DNA of 6,502 bases, taken from the NCBI GenBank assembly GCA_023442485.1, contig JAEZZG010000004.1:1-6502 (forward strand), read 5' to 3'. A program made the translations under genes and the position numbers. Source of the DNA: Actinomycetes bacterium (lineage in GTDB: Bacteria; Actinomycetota; Actinomycetes; Propionibacteriales; Propionibacteriaceae). Below, piece by piece: positions 1-5,053 of this stretch (position 1 is the stretch's first letter; every line of letters begins with the position of its first letter). Under the pieces are notes generated by a model. The model was given only the letters and a program-made list of their open reading frames with translations. It was not told where the DNA came from and did no database searches.

Positions 1-166
1 GGGTTACCATCTGCATCCCCCCCAACGCGGATGAACCCGGCTCGCTTGGGTTTCTGTCGAGGGTGATGTGACCAATCCCCCCCCCAAGTCGCAAACTCGA
101 CAGTTTTCACGGCGATTACACGGTTTCGCTGAGGTGTCGGCTAACGGCTCAAGTGAGCACCATGTG
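1..166. other. upstream stretch with no supported gene
   Basis: No frame gives a convincing protein. The three forward frames all close before about position 71, and the reverse-strand open frame over 4-288 is rich in Arg, Cys and Pro and runs through a terminator hairpin, so it is probably not a gene. The stretch contains C7 (17-23), C9 (77-85), a small hairpin AACCC/GGGTT (34-38 with 48-52) followed by T's, and an 8-bp inverted repeat (54-61 with 96-103). In many actinobacteria the gene before rpsO is ribF. This stretch could be the untranslated tail of such a gene, but that is inference. Confidence 0.4.
54..107 (+). repeat. 8-bp inverted repeat followed by TTTT
   Basis: CTGTCGAG (54-61) is perfectly complementary to CTCGACAG (96-103), and TTTT (104-107) follows directly. 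The 34-nt loop carries the C9 tract at 77-85 and a GGG at 61-63 that could pair with it. It may act as an imperfect terminator for an upstream gene. The large loop makes this less certain than the hairpin at 167-205. Confidence 0.35.
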
Positions 167-214
167 AATGAGGCCTCGCCTTCTCGACAAGGGCGAGGCC
201 TCATTTCCGTTTTA
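167..214 (+). terminator. intrinsic terminator upstream of rpsO
   Basis: A perfect 14-bp stem is formed by 167-180 (AATGAGGCCTCGCC) and 192-205 (GGCGAGGCCTCATT), with an 11-nt loop. A T-rich tail runs to about 213 (TTTCCGTTTT). It should end transcription of the gene left of the window, so that rpsO needs its own promoter. Because the stem is nearly symmetrical it could also stop reverse transcripts, but the A-rich side on the left is short. Confidence 0.85.
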
Positions 215-241
215 GGTTTCCTCTGCCATAGCTGATACCAT
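212..241 (+). promoter_or_regulatory. candidate rpsO promoter (extended -10)
   Basis: TACCAT at 236-241 fits the actinobacterial TANNNT -10 pattern and is preceded by TGA at 233-235, an extended -10 arrangement (TGn). The corresponding -35 position (TTAGGT, 212-217) is poor. A start near 247-249 would give a leader of about 117 nt. It lies just after the terminator at 167-205, where a promoter is needed. The match is short, so chance is a real alternative. Confidence 0.35.
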
Positions 242-257
242 CTTGAGTTGCCGTCGA

Positions 258-344
258 TCGGCCGCGGAAGCCGAAGAGCTGACGACAAAGGCTGGGTGAC
301 AATCCCAGGCCTGACTCAGCGCCGCGCAACGGACGCCGAAAGGC
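258..344 (+). promoter_or_regulatory. structured 5' leader of rpsO, possible S15 autoregulatory RNA
   Basis: Three foldable elements lie in series. The first is TCGGC/GCCGA (258-262 with 270-274). The second is a larger stem in which GCTGA (278-282) pairs with TCAGC (316-320) and encloses AGG (289-291) with CCT (310-312) plus CTGGG (292-296) with CCCAG (304-308), with G309 bulged and loop TGACAAT. The third is a short GCC-GAAA-GGC hairpin (335-344) close to the ribosome binding site. S15 is known to repress its own mRNA through structured leaders in several phyla, and the structures differ between phyla. That this leader binds S15 is inference from position and foldability. Confidence 0.4.
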
Positions 345-350
345 ATGACG

Positions 351-357
351 AAAGGAG
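351..357 (+). promoter_or_regulatory. rpsO ribosome binding site
   Basis: AAAGGAG lies seven bases before the ATG at 365. It is a strong Shine-Dalgarno match that fixes the rpsO start and sits directly after the third leader hairpin, so the leader fold could mask it. Confidence 0.85.
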
Positions 358-364
358 TGGTTAG

Positions 365-628
365 ATGAACGCTGCAGAAAAGAAGAAGATTATCGAGGAA
401 TACGCCATCCACCCCGGTGACACTGGTTCCCCGGACGTGCAGATCGCGATCCTGAGCAAGCGGATTGCCGAATTGACTGAGCATCTGAAGGTGCACAAGG
501 GTGACTTCCACTCCCGTCGTGGCTTGATGTTGATGGTGGGTCAGCGCCGCCGGCTGCTGAACTACGTCGCTAAGGAAGACATCAACCACTACCGTCAGTT
601 GATCGAGCGTCTCGGTTTGCGTCGATAA
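365..628 (+). CDS. rpsO: 30S ribosomal protein S15
   Basis: This 87-residue protein is S15, a primary 16S rRNA-binding protein that nucleates the platform of the small subunit by gripping the helix 20/21/22 junction and that contributes to an intersubunit bridge. The length matches the family (about 89). The diagnostic DTGS is at residues 19-22, and His40, Asp47, His49 and Ser50 sit in the HL...KGDFHSRRG rRNA-binding block. The basic QRRRLLNY helix (60-67) follows, and the protein ends in the near-invariant LIERLGLRR. The ATG is set by AAAGGAG seven bases upstream. Terminators lie on both sides (167-205 and 637-671), so the gene is probably transcribed alone, although pnp follows in the classic order. 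Regulation is likely through the folded leader. Identification is secure. Confidence 0.99.
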   Translation: MNAAEKKKIIEEYAIHPGDTGSPDVQIAILSKRIAELTEHLKVHKGDFHSRRGLMLMVGQRRRLLNYVAKEDINHYRQLIERLGLRR

Positions 629-636
629 CAATCTTC

Positions 637-675
637 AAGGTGGGGAGTCGGATTGCCGGCTCCCCACCTTTGTTG
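637..675 (+). terminator. rpsO intrinsic terminator
   Basis: The segment 637-651 pairs with 656-670 over 15 positions, including one G-T wobble (648 with 659). The 11-bp core AAGGTGGGGAG/CTCCCCACCTT closes on an ATTG tetraloop. It starts nine bases after the rpsO stop and is followed by TTTGTTGT. This is a strong terminator that should largely separate rpsO from pnp. Confidence 0.92.
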
Positions 676-701
676 TATCGACGCTTGTCTCGACTCGGTG
701 C

Positions 702-981
702 TCCGCTCACATCCACGTTGAGCGAATCCGAGCCGTCGCGATCTCGATTATTGTCTCCGTCGGCAAAGTCGATAGGATCAAAACGGAGATAACCACAATT
801 TCATATCTGCTTCGTGGGCTTGATGAATCCCACCATCTTGACCTTGAGTTCGAGGTGGGGGAGCGCACGATCACTATCTATGACCATCGCAACGCACAGG
901 GGCGCTCAGTTCCGCATCGCGGATGGTGTAACCACCTCGACGGAGACCAATCTGGTCCTCGGTAGTGGTTCTCGGGGCTAG
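702..981 (+). pseudogene. possible frameshifted remnant of an unidentified gene
   Basis: I do not recognise a family. One frame is open through the region with protein-like composition (708 onward HIHVERIRAVAISIIVSV, later LDLEFEVGERTITIYD) but has no ATG, GTG or TTG start until GTG at 855; it stops at 963-965. Near the GGGG run at 899-902 the sense appears to pass to the next frame, which reads AQFRIADGVTTSTETNLVLG and stops at TAG 979-981. Joining the two needs one base lost or gained. The second frame alone could start at ATG 880 (33 residues), but no ribosome binding site precedes it. GC at third positions is lower than in pnp. Alternatives are chance open reading in a long pnp leader, since a promoter-like motif lies inside it, or a sequencing error. 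Confidence 0.25.
751..778 (+). promoter_or_regulatory. candidate pnp promoter
   Basis: TTGTCT (751-756) and TAGGAT (773-778) are separated by 16 bp. The -35 matches the sigma-70-type consensus at four of six positions, and TAGGAT is a common actinobacterial -10. Transcription would start near 784-786, after the rpsO terminator, giving pnp a leader of about 310 nt. It is the best promoter candidate I see in the gap, but its distance from pnp is unusual. Confidence 0.5.
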
Positions 982-1049
982 TACCCGACAACCTCGATCG
1001 AAGATCGGTTGAACCCCGATGAGGCATCACCTGATCCGGTTCGTCCGGA
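930..1049 (+). promoter_or_regulatory. hairpin cluster in the pnp leader
   Basis: Three inverted repeats follow one another. In the first, AACCAC (930-935) pairs with GTGGTT (965-970) and encloses an inner stem 943-949/953-960 with one bulge. In the second, AACC (990-993) pairs with GGTT (1007-1010) and encloses GATC/GATC (996-999 with 1003-1006). In the third, TCCGG (1035-1039) pairs with CCGGA (1045-1049). In E. coli the pnp leader hairpin is cut by RNase III and PNPase then represses its own synthesis. A comparable role here is inference only. Confidence 0.3.
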
Positions 1050-1084
1050 GTCTGACGCACACCCTGGTGACGTTGCACACAACG

Positions 1085-1090
1085 AAAGGA
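1085..1090 (+). promoter_or_regulatory. pnp ribosome binding site
   Basis: AAAGGA five bases before ATG 1096 supports that start over the upstream in-frame TTG at 1009, which has no ribosome binding site. A second possible site, GGAGGG (1098-1103), lies eight bases before GTG 1111. Confidence 0.75.
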
Positions 1091-1095
1091 ATCCC

Positions 1096-3318
1096 ATGGA
1101 GGGACCTGGTGTGCAGTTCACTGAAACTGTGATTGACAACGGTAAATACGGTAAGCACACAGTGCGTTTCGAGAGCGGTTTGCTTGCCCAGCAAGCTGAC
1201 GGTTCCGCATGTGTCTACCTCGACGGTGACACCATGCTCTTCTCGGCCACCACCGCTGCGAAGACCCCGCGCGATTCGATTGATTTCTTCCCGCTGACGG
1301 TTGACGTCGAGGAGCGTTCCTATGCGGCCGGGAAGATTCCCGGTTCTTTCTTCCGTCGTGAAGGCCGTCCCGGTGAATCCGCCATCCTCACCGCTCGCCT
1401 GATCGACCGCCCGCTGCGCCCTGCCTTCGTCAAGGGCTTGCGTAACGAAGTTCAGGTTGTCGTGACCGTGATGGCCGTCAACCCCAACGTGATTTATGAC
1501 GCCCTCGCGATCAACGCCGCATCGATCTCAACCTCCCTGGCTGGCCTGCCATTCTCTGGCCCGATCGGTGGTGTCCGCGTCGCACTGATCGGTGACCAGT
1601 GGGTTTGCTTCCCAACCGTGGAACAGATGAAGGATGCAGCCTTCGACATGGCTGTTGCTGGCCGGGTCCTGCCGGACGGTGACGTCGCCATCATGATGGT
1701 TGAAGCAGGTGGCACCGAATACACCTGGGATCTGGTTCGCGCCGGTCGCACCGCGCCGACCGAAGAGGTCGTCGGTGAAGGCCTGGAAGCGTCAAAGCCG
1801 TTCATCAAACAGCTCTGCGACGCTCAGGCTGAGCTGATGGCTAAGTTGCCCAAAGACACCTACGATTTCCCCGTCTTCGCCGAATACGCCGATGACATGT
1901 GGGAGGCTGTCAACGCTGCTGGCTACGACGAGATGGTCAAGGTCATGCAGATCGCGGGCAAGCAGGAACGTGACGATGCGCTCAACGAGTTGCGCACCCG
2001 CATGGTGGCCGATATTTCTGCTAAGTACGGTGAAGCCTTCATTGAAGAACGCGAAGGCGAGTTCGCCAATGCCCTCAAGTCCATGCAGAAGAAGATCGTC
2101 CGTCACCGCACCCTCACTGAAGGTATCCGGATTGACGGGCGTGGTGTGAAGGATATTCGGGCACTGTCTGCCCAGGTCGGGGTTCTGCCGCGCGTCCACG
2201 GGTCGGCACTATTCCAGCGTGGCGAAACCCAGATTCTTGGGGTCACCACCTTGAATATGCTCGAGATGGAGCAGAAGATCGATTCGCTCAGCCCCACCAC
2301 GTCGAAGCGCTACATTCATCACTACAACTTCCCGCCTTACTCGACTGGCGAGACTGGTCGCGTCGGATCTCCGAAGCGTCGCGAGATCGGTCACGGCGCC
2401 CTGGCAGAGCGCGCCCTGGTCCCAGTGATCCCGTCCCGTGAAGAGTTCCCCTACGCTATCCGTCAGGTATCGGAGGCACTTGGTTCTAACGGTTCGACCT
2501 CGATGGGATCGACCTGCGCCTCCACCTTGTCCCTGCTCAATGCCGGTGTGCCGCTGCGCGCCCCTGTCGCAGGGATCGCCATGGGCTTGATGCACGACGA
2601 GATCGATGGGGAGACCCGCTACGTCACCCTCACCGATATTCTCGGCGCAGAAGACGCCCTCGGCGATATGGACTTCAAGGTCACCGGCACCTCCGAGTTC
2701 GTCACCGCTTTGCAGCTCGACACCAAACTCGACGGTATTCCGGCTTCTGAACTAGCCAAGGCCATGTTGCAGGCTCGCGAAGCCCGGATGACCTTGCTTG
2801 AGGTGATGGAAGAAGCCATCGACGAGCCAGATGAGATGAGCCCCTACGCTCCTCGCATCATCACGGTTCACATCCCCGTCGACAAGATCGGTGAGGTGAT
2901 CGGCCCCAAGGGCAAGATGATCAACCAGATCCAAGACGACACCGGTGCTCAGATCAACATCGAAGAAGACGGTACCATCTACATCGGGGCCGACTCCGGT
3001 GAAGCTGCTGAGGCCGCCCGCTCGATGATCAACTCCATCGCTAACCCGCAGATGCCTGAGGTTGGCGAGCGCTACCTCGGAACTGTGGTGAAGCTGACCA
3101 GCTTCGGCGCATTCATCTCCTTGCTCCCCGGCAAAGATGGGTTGCTGCACATCTCGAAGCTCCGCCCGCTCAACGAGGGCAAGCGCGTTGAGGCGGTAGA
3201 GGACATCCTCTCGGTCGGGCAGAAGCTCCAGGTCGAAATCTCCGAGATTGACGACCGCGGCAAGCTCAGCTTGGTTCCGGTAGTCGAAGAATCCTCTGAC
3301 GCCAAGGACGATCAGTAG
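1096..3318 (+). CDS. pnp: polyribonucleotide nucleotidyltransferase (PNPase)
   Basis: PNPase is a trimeric cytoplasmic phosphorolytic 3'-to-5' exoribonuclease that releases nucleoside diphosphates and can run in reverse to add tails. Actinobacterial members have also been called guanosine pentaphosphate synthetase (GpsI). The 740-residue product has the full domain order: RNase PH core 1 (about 14-230, with FRREGRP at 86-92), an all-helical linker (about 245-335), RNase PH core 2 (from about 343, with HHYNFPPYSTGETGR and GSNGSTSMGS), a KH domain (about 587-650, GPKG at 603-606), an S1 domain (about 656-725), and an acidic tail. Asp520, Asp526 and Lys528 in GAEDALGDMDFK match E. coli Asp486, Asp492 and Lys494, so the enzyme should be active. 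ATG 1096 is preferred because of AAAGGA upstream. GTG 1111 is an alternative that would remove five residues. A strong terminator follows directly. Confidence 0.98.
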   Translation: MEGPGVQFTETVIDNGKYGKHTVRFESGLLAQQADGSACVYLDGDTMLFSATTAAKTPRDSIDFFPLTVDVEERSYAAGKIPGSFFRREGRPGESAILTARLIDRPLRPAFVKGLRNEVQVVVTVMAVNPNVIYDALAINAASISTSLAGLPFSGPIGGVRVALIGDQWVCFPTVEQMKDAAFDMAVAGRVLPDGDVAIMMVEAGGTEYTWDLVRAGRTAPTEEVVGEGLEASKPFIKQLCDAQAELMAKLPKDTYDFPVFAEYADDMWEAVNAAGYDEMVKVMQIAGKQERDDALNELRTRMVADISAKYGEAFIEEREGEFANALKSMQKKIVRHRTLTEGIRIDGRGVKDIRALSAQVGVLPRVHGSALFQRGETQILGVTTLNMLEMEQKIDSLSPTTSKRYIHHYNFPPYSTGETGRVGSPKRREIGHGALAERALVPVIPSREEFPYAIRQVSEALGSNGSTSMGSTCASTLSLLNAGVPLRAPVAGIAMGLMHDEIDGETRYVTLTDILGAEDALGDMDFKVTGTSEFVTALQLDTKLDGIPASELAKAMLQAREARMTLLEVMEEAIDEPDEMSPYAPRIITVHIPVDKIGEVIGPKGKMINQIQDDTGAQINIEEDGTIYIGADSGEAAEAARSMINSIANPQMPEVGERYLGTVVKLTSFGAFISLLPGKDGLLHISKLRPLNEGKRVEAVEDILSVGQKLQVEISEIDDRGKLSLVPVVEESSDAKDDQ

Positions 3319-3327
3319 TCGTCACTA

Positions 3328-3364
3328 TCCAGGGCACACTCCGGTGTGCCCTGGAACTGTTTTT
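3328..3364 (+). terminator. pnp intrinsic terminator
   Basis: A perfect 12-bp stem is formed by 3328-3339 and 3344-3355 (core CCAGGGCACAC/GTGTGCCCTGG) around a TCCG loop. ACTG then TTTTT (3360-3364) follows. It begins nine bases after the pnp stop codon. Confidence 0.93.
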
Positions 3365-3555
3365 GGCACATCTTCGTGCCAGCCGAGGCTGTGGCTGGCG
3401 GTGACGAGACAAGAGTTGGCCTTACCAAGAACACCTCACCTGGGTTCGACACCGGCTTCGCTGCAGTCAGCCTACGAGGCCTGTGATGATCTCTTCTAGG
3501 AGTCTCCGCTCTTCGACTCACAGACCCCGCCCCGCTCGCCACAGCCGAATCAAAT
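3365..3555 (+). promoter_or_regulatory. dapB upstream spacer with inverted repeats
   Basis: No gene is supported here; the reverse-strand open frame over 3312-3575 crosses the pnp terminator and looks like chance. Two hairpins at its left edge overlap and exclude each other: TGGCAC/GTGCCA (3364-3369 with 3376-3381) and GCCAGCC/GGCTGGC (3378-3384 with 3393-3399). Further right, CTGTGA (3481-3486) pairs with TCACAG (3518-3523), and GAGTC (3500-3504) with GACTC (3515-3519). I find no convincing promoter. dapB needs one here because the pnp terminator precedes it. Confidence 0.35.
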
Positions 3556-3568
3556 GAGGAGAGAAGGA
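3556..3568 (+). promoter_or_regulatory. dapB ribosome binding site
   Basis: The purine-rich GAGGAGAGAAGGA contains two Shine-Dalgarno-like cores (GAGGAG and AGAAGGA). The second ends seven bases before the ATG at 3576, so it is the likely one in use. Confidence 0.75.
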
Positions 3569-3575
3569 AAAACAC

Positions 3576-4319
3576 ATGCTCAAGGTCGGAGTTTTTGGTG
3601 CCTCAGGGCGAATGGGAGCTGAGGTCTGCTGCGCAGTGACCAATGCCGATGATCTCAACCTCGTAGCCGCGATTGACCTCGGCGACTCCAAGGATCGGGC
3701 CAAGCAGGCGGACGTGATGGTTGACTTCACCAGCCCCAGCGCCGTCATGGACAACATCAAGTGGTGCATCGATAACGGAGTCAACATCGTCGTCGGCACC
3801 ACCGGATTTGATCAAGACCGACTCGCCCAGGTGCGTCAGTGGCTAGGCGAAAACCCTAAGGTTGGCGTGTTGATCGCGTCGAACTTCTCGATTGGCGCGG
3901 TCGTGATGATGCACGCCGCCAAACTGGCAGCCCCCTTCTTTGATTCTGCGGAGATCATCGAGTTGCACCACAATCGCAAACTCGATGCGCCGTCGGGGAC
4001 CTCCAAGACGACGGCGTCACTGATCGCCGATGCCAGGGCCGAAGCCGGCTGCCACGCGATCCAAGACGCAACCGAAACTGAGCTCGACGGGGCCCGTGGA
4101 GCCGATGTCGACGGGATCCGGGTTCACTCAGTTCGTCTGGCGGGCCTGGTGGCTCATCAAGAGGTCCTCTTCGGTTCCCTCGGTGAGACCCTCACCATCC
4201 GCCATGATTCATTCGAGCGGACCTCATTCATGCCTGGGGTACTGGCAGCGGTGCGCTATATCGTCGATCATCCCGGCCTGACGGAAGGTATTGATGCCCT
4301 CCTGGGTTTGGGAGCATAA
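3576..4319 (+). CDS. dapB: 4-hydroxy-tetrahydrodipicolinate reductase
   Basis: DapB reduces the product of DapA (4-hydroxy-tetrahydrodipicolinate) to tetrahydrodipicolinate with NAD(P)H, a cytoplasmic step towards meso-diaminopimelate for peptidoglycan and lysine. The 247 residues match the compact actinobacterial form (about 245; E. coli 273). The N-terminal Rossmann domain has the nucleotide loop GASGRMG (8-14) and GTTGF (74-78). The substrate domain carries the signature ELHHNRKLDAPSGT (129-142), with the His131-His132 pair and Lys135 at the catalytic positions. The C-terminal EVLFGSLGETLTIRHDS and the final GL-rich helix are typical. A hairpin shared with the convergent acetyltransferase gene lies about 85 bases downstream. 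dapA is not in the window. Identification is secure. Confidence 0.98.
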   Translation: MLKVGVFGASGRMGAEVCCAVTNADDLNLVAAIDLGDSKDRAKQADVMVDFTSPSAVMDNIKWCIDNGVNIVVGTTGFDQDRLAQVRQWLGENPKVGVLIASNFSIGAVVMMHAAKLAAPFFDSAEIIELHHNRKLDAPSGTSKTTASLIADARAEAGCHAIQDATETELDGARGADVDGIRVHSVRLAGLVAHQEVLFGSLGETLTIRHDSFERTSFMPGVLAAVRYIVDHPGLTEGIDALLGLGA

Positions 4320-4394
4320 CTGCCTAATCAGTGGTGGTCTGCCTGGCTGGTCCGGCAATGCTGTGGGCGAGTGCGGGCTGTCAAGGGCAGTCGA

Positions 4395-4443
4395 GACAAT
4401 GACATACCCAGTCTGGCTCACCGTGGCCAGGCTGGGTATTGTC
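4395..4443. terminator. shared hairpin between convergent dapB and GNAT genes
   Basis: A stem of 14 pairs is formed by 4404-4417 and 4426-4439 (ATACCCAG..CTGGC / GCCAG..CTGGGTAT, one G-T wobble) around an 8-nt loop. GACA (4395-4398) and TGTC (4440-4443) can extend it past a bulge. It sits one base beyond the GNAT stop codon and between two converging genes, the expected place for a bidirectional terminator. Neither side has a good T tract, so termination may rely on stem strength alone, as often proposed for high-GC actinobacteria. Confidence 0.65.
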
Positions 4444-4444
4444 G

Positions 4445-5017
4445 TCAATGACAGTCGCAGGATTCCTGGTCCAAGACGGTGTGAAAACGCACCTGCTTGA
4501 TCCGCACCTGATCTCCCAAGCTGTCATCGCCAAGCAACCGCCAGGCCCCGTCCAAGGCCCATCCGGCATTGCCTAGCCAGGCGTGGGCGAGATCGTCGGC
4601 GCTGTTGACCCACCAGGTCAGGCGCCGGTAGCCGTCCTGAGCGACGGTGTCAGCCATGGCGTGCATGAGGCGAGAGCCGTGGCCCTGACGGCGAAACTCG
4701 GCCGCGACGATGCAGTCGACCACGTCGGCGTCGCCGAGCTCAGCGTCGGGATCATCTGAGGGGCCAAAGGCGATGAAACCTACCACACGCCCCAGCGTCG
4801 TGCCGTCGTCAACGGTAGAGACCAGCACGCGATTATGGGCGTGCTCAGGACGGGTGATCGCCCGATTCCATACCTCGACGATGTAGGCCTCATCGTCGGC
4901 GCTGAGCAGGGGGCGCAGCTCTGGGCGGGACTGAAAATACTCCCACTGGATGGCCGCGATAGCCGAGGATTCGGCGGGCATCGGTAGCCTGACTTGGGCG
5001 TAGGTTTTCGACTGCAT
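4445..5017 (-). CDS. GNAT-family N-acetyltransferase
   Basis: The product (190 residues) is a GCN5-related acetyltransferase, which moves the acetyl group of acetyl-CoA to an amine; the substrate cannot be told from sequence. The acetyl-CoA pyrophosphate loop is RRQGHGS (109-115), preceded by the strand VVDCIVAAEF (99-108) and followed by the helix SRLMHAMADTVAQDG. The segment LAHAWLGNAGWALDGAWR (143-160) is the usual C-terminal motif in which a residue near the thiol side is followed by a GW/GF turn. It ends in CDCH. No signal peptide or membrane segment is seen. I chose ATG 5017: TATTAT (5029-5024 on this strand) ends six bases before it, and there is no ribosome binding site, so the message looks leaderless. 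GTG 5038 would add seven residues but lies upstream of that -10. The gene is convergent with dapB and divergent from rnj. Confidence 0.85.
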   Translation of the reverse strand: MQSKTYAQVRLPMPAESSAIAAIQWEYFQSRPELRPLLSADDEAYIVEVWNRAITRPEHAHNRVLVSTVDDGTTLGRVVGFIAFGPSDDPDAELGDADVVDCIVAAEFRRQGHGSRLMHAMADTVAQDGYRRLTWWVNSADDLAHAWLGNAGWALDGAWRLLGDDSLGDQVRIKQVRFHTVLDQESCDCH

Positions 5018-5019
5018 AG

Positions 5020-5028
5020 TGCGATAAT
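5020..5028 (+). promoter_or_regulatory. candidate rnj promoter (extended -10)
   Basis: TGC-GATAAT (TG at 5020-5021, hexamer 5023-5028) is an extended -10 that matches the consensus at five of six hexamer positions. The -35 region (TAGGTT, 5001-5006) is weak, which an extended -10 can offset. Transcription would start near 5034-5036, giving an rnj leader of about 20 nt. It overlaps the minus-strand -10 of the GNAT gene. Confidence 0.55.
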
Positions 5029-5029
5029 A
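5024..5029 (-). promoter_or_regulatory. candidate GNAT promoter -10 box
   Basis: Read on the minus strand, 5029 to 5024 is TATTAT, five of six to the TATAAT consensus, followed by six bases and then ATG 5017. This spacing would place the transcription start on or next to the A of the start codon, the hallmark of a leaderless message. The -35 position (GTTCCA, 5052-5047, 17-bp spacer) matches only three of six. Confidence 0.55.
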
Positions 5030-5053
5030 GCCAACCACCGATACCCTGGAACC

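Noticed and set aside
4..288. Reverse-strand open frame of 94 codons
   Set aside because: It crosses the perfect terminator hairpin at 167-205, has Cys/Arg/Pro-rich composition typical of chance frames, and no recognisable motif.
212..631. Reverse-strand open frame of 139 codons antisense to rpsO
   Set aside because: It is the shadow of the rpsO codons and leader, with no motif or ribosome binding site.
880..981. Stand-alone 33-residue small protein starting at ATG 880
   Set aside because: There is no ribosome binding site or nearby promoter for it. Its reading is better explained as the tail of the frameshifted stretch, so it is not listed as a separate gene.
1009..1095. TTG at 1009 as the pnp start, giving 29 extra N-terminal residues
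   Set aside because: No ribosome binding site precedes it, the added residues do not resemble PNPase N-termini, and ATG 1096 has a good site and the expected N-terminal sequence.
1792..2595. Long reverse-strand frames inside pnp (135 and 128 codons)
   Set aside because: They mirror strongly biased pnp codons; there is no independent start signal or protein-like motif.
3481..3523. TGTGA...TCACA resembling a CRP-type operator before dapB
   Set aside because: The half-sites are about 31 bases apart instead of the roughly 6 expected, so this is better read as a possible RNA stem.
3312..3575. Reverse-strand open frame of 87 codons upstream of dapB
   Set aside because: It spans the pnp terminator hairpin and the dapB ribosome binding site and shows no family feature.
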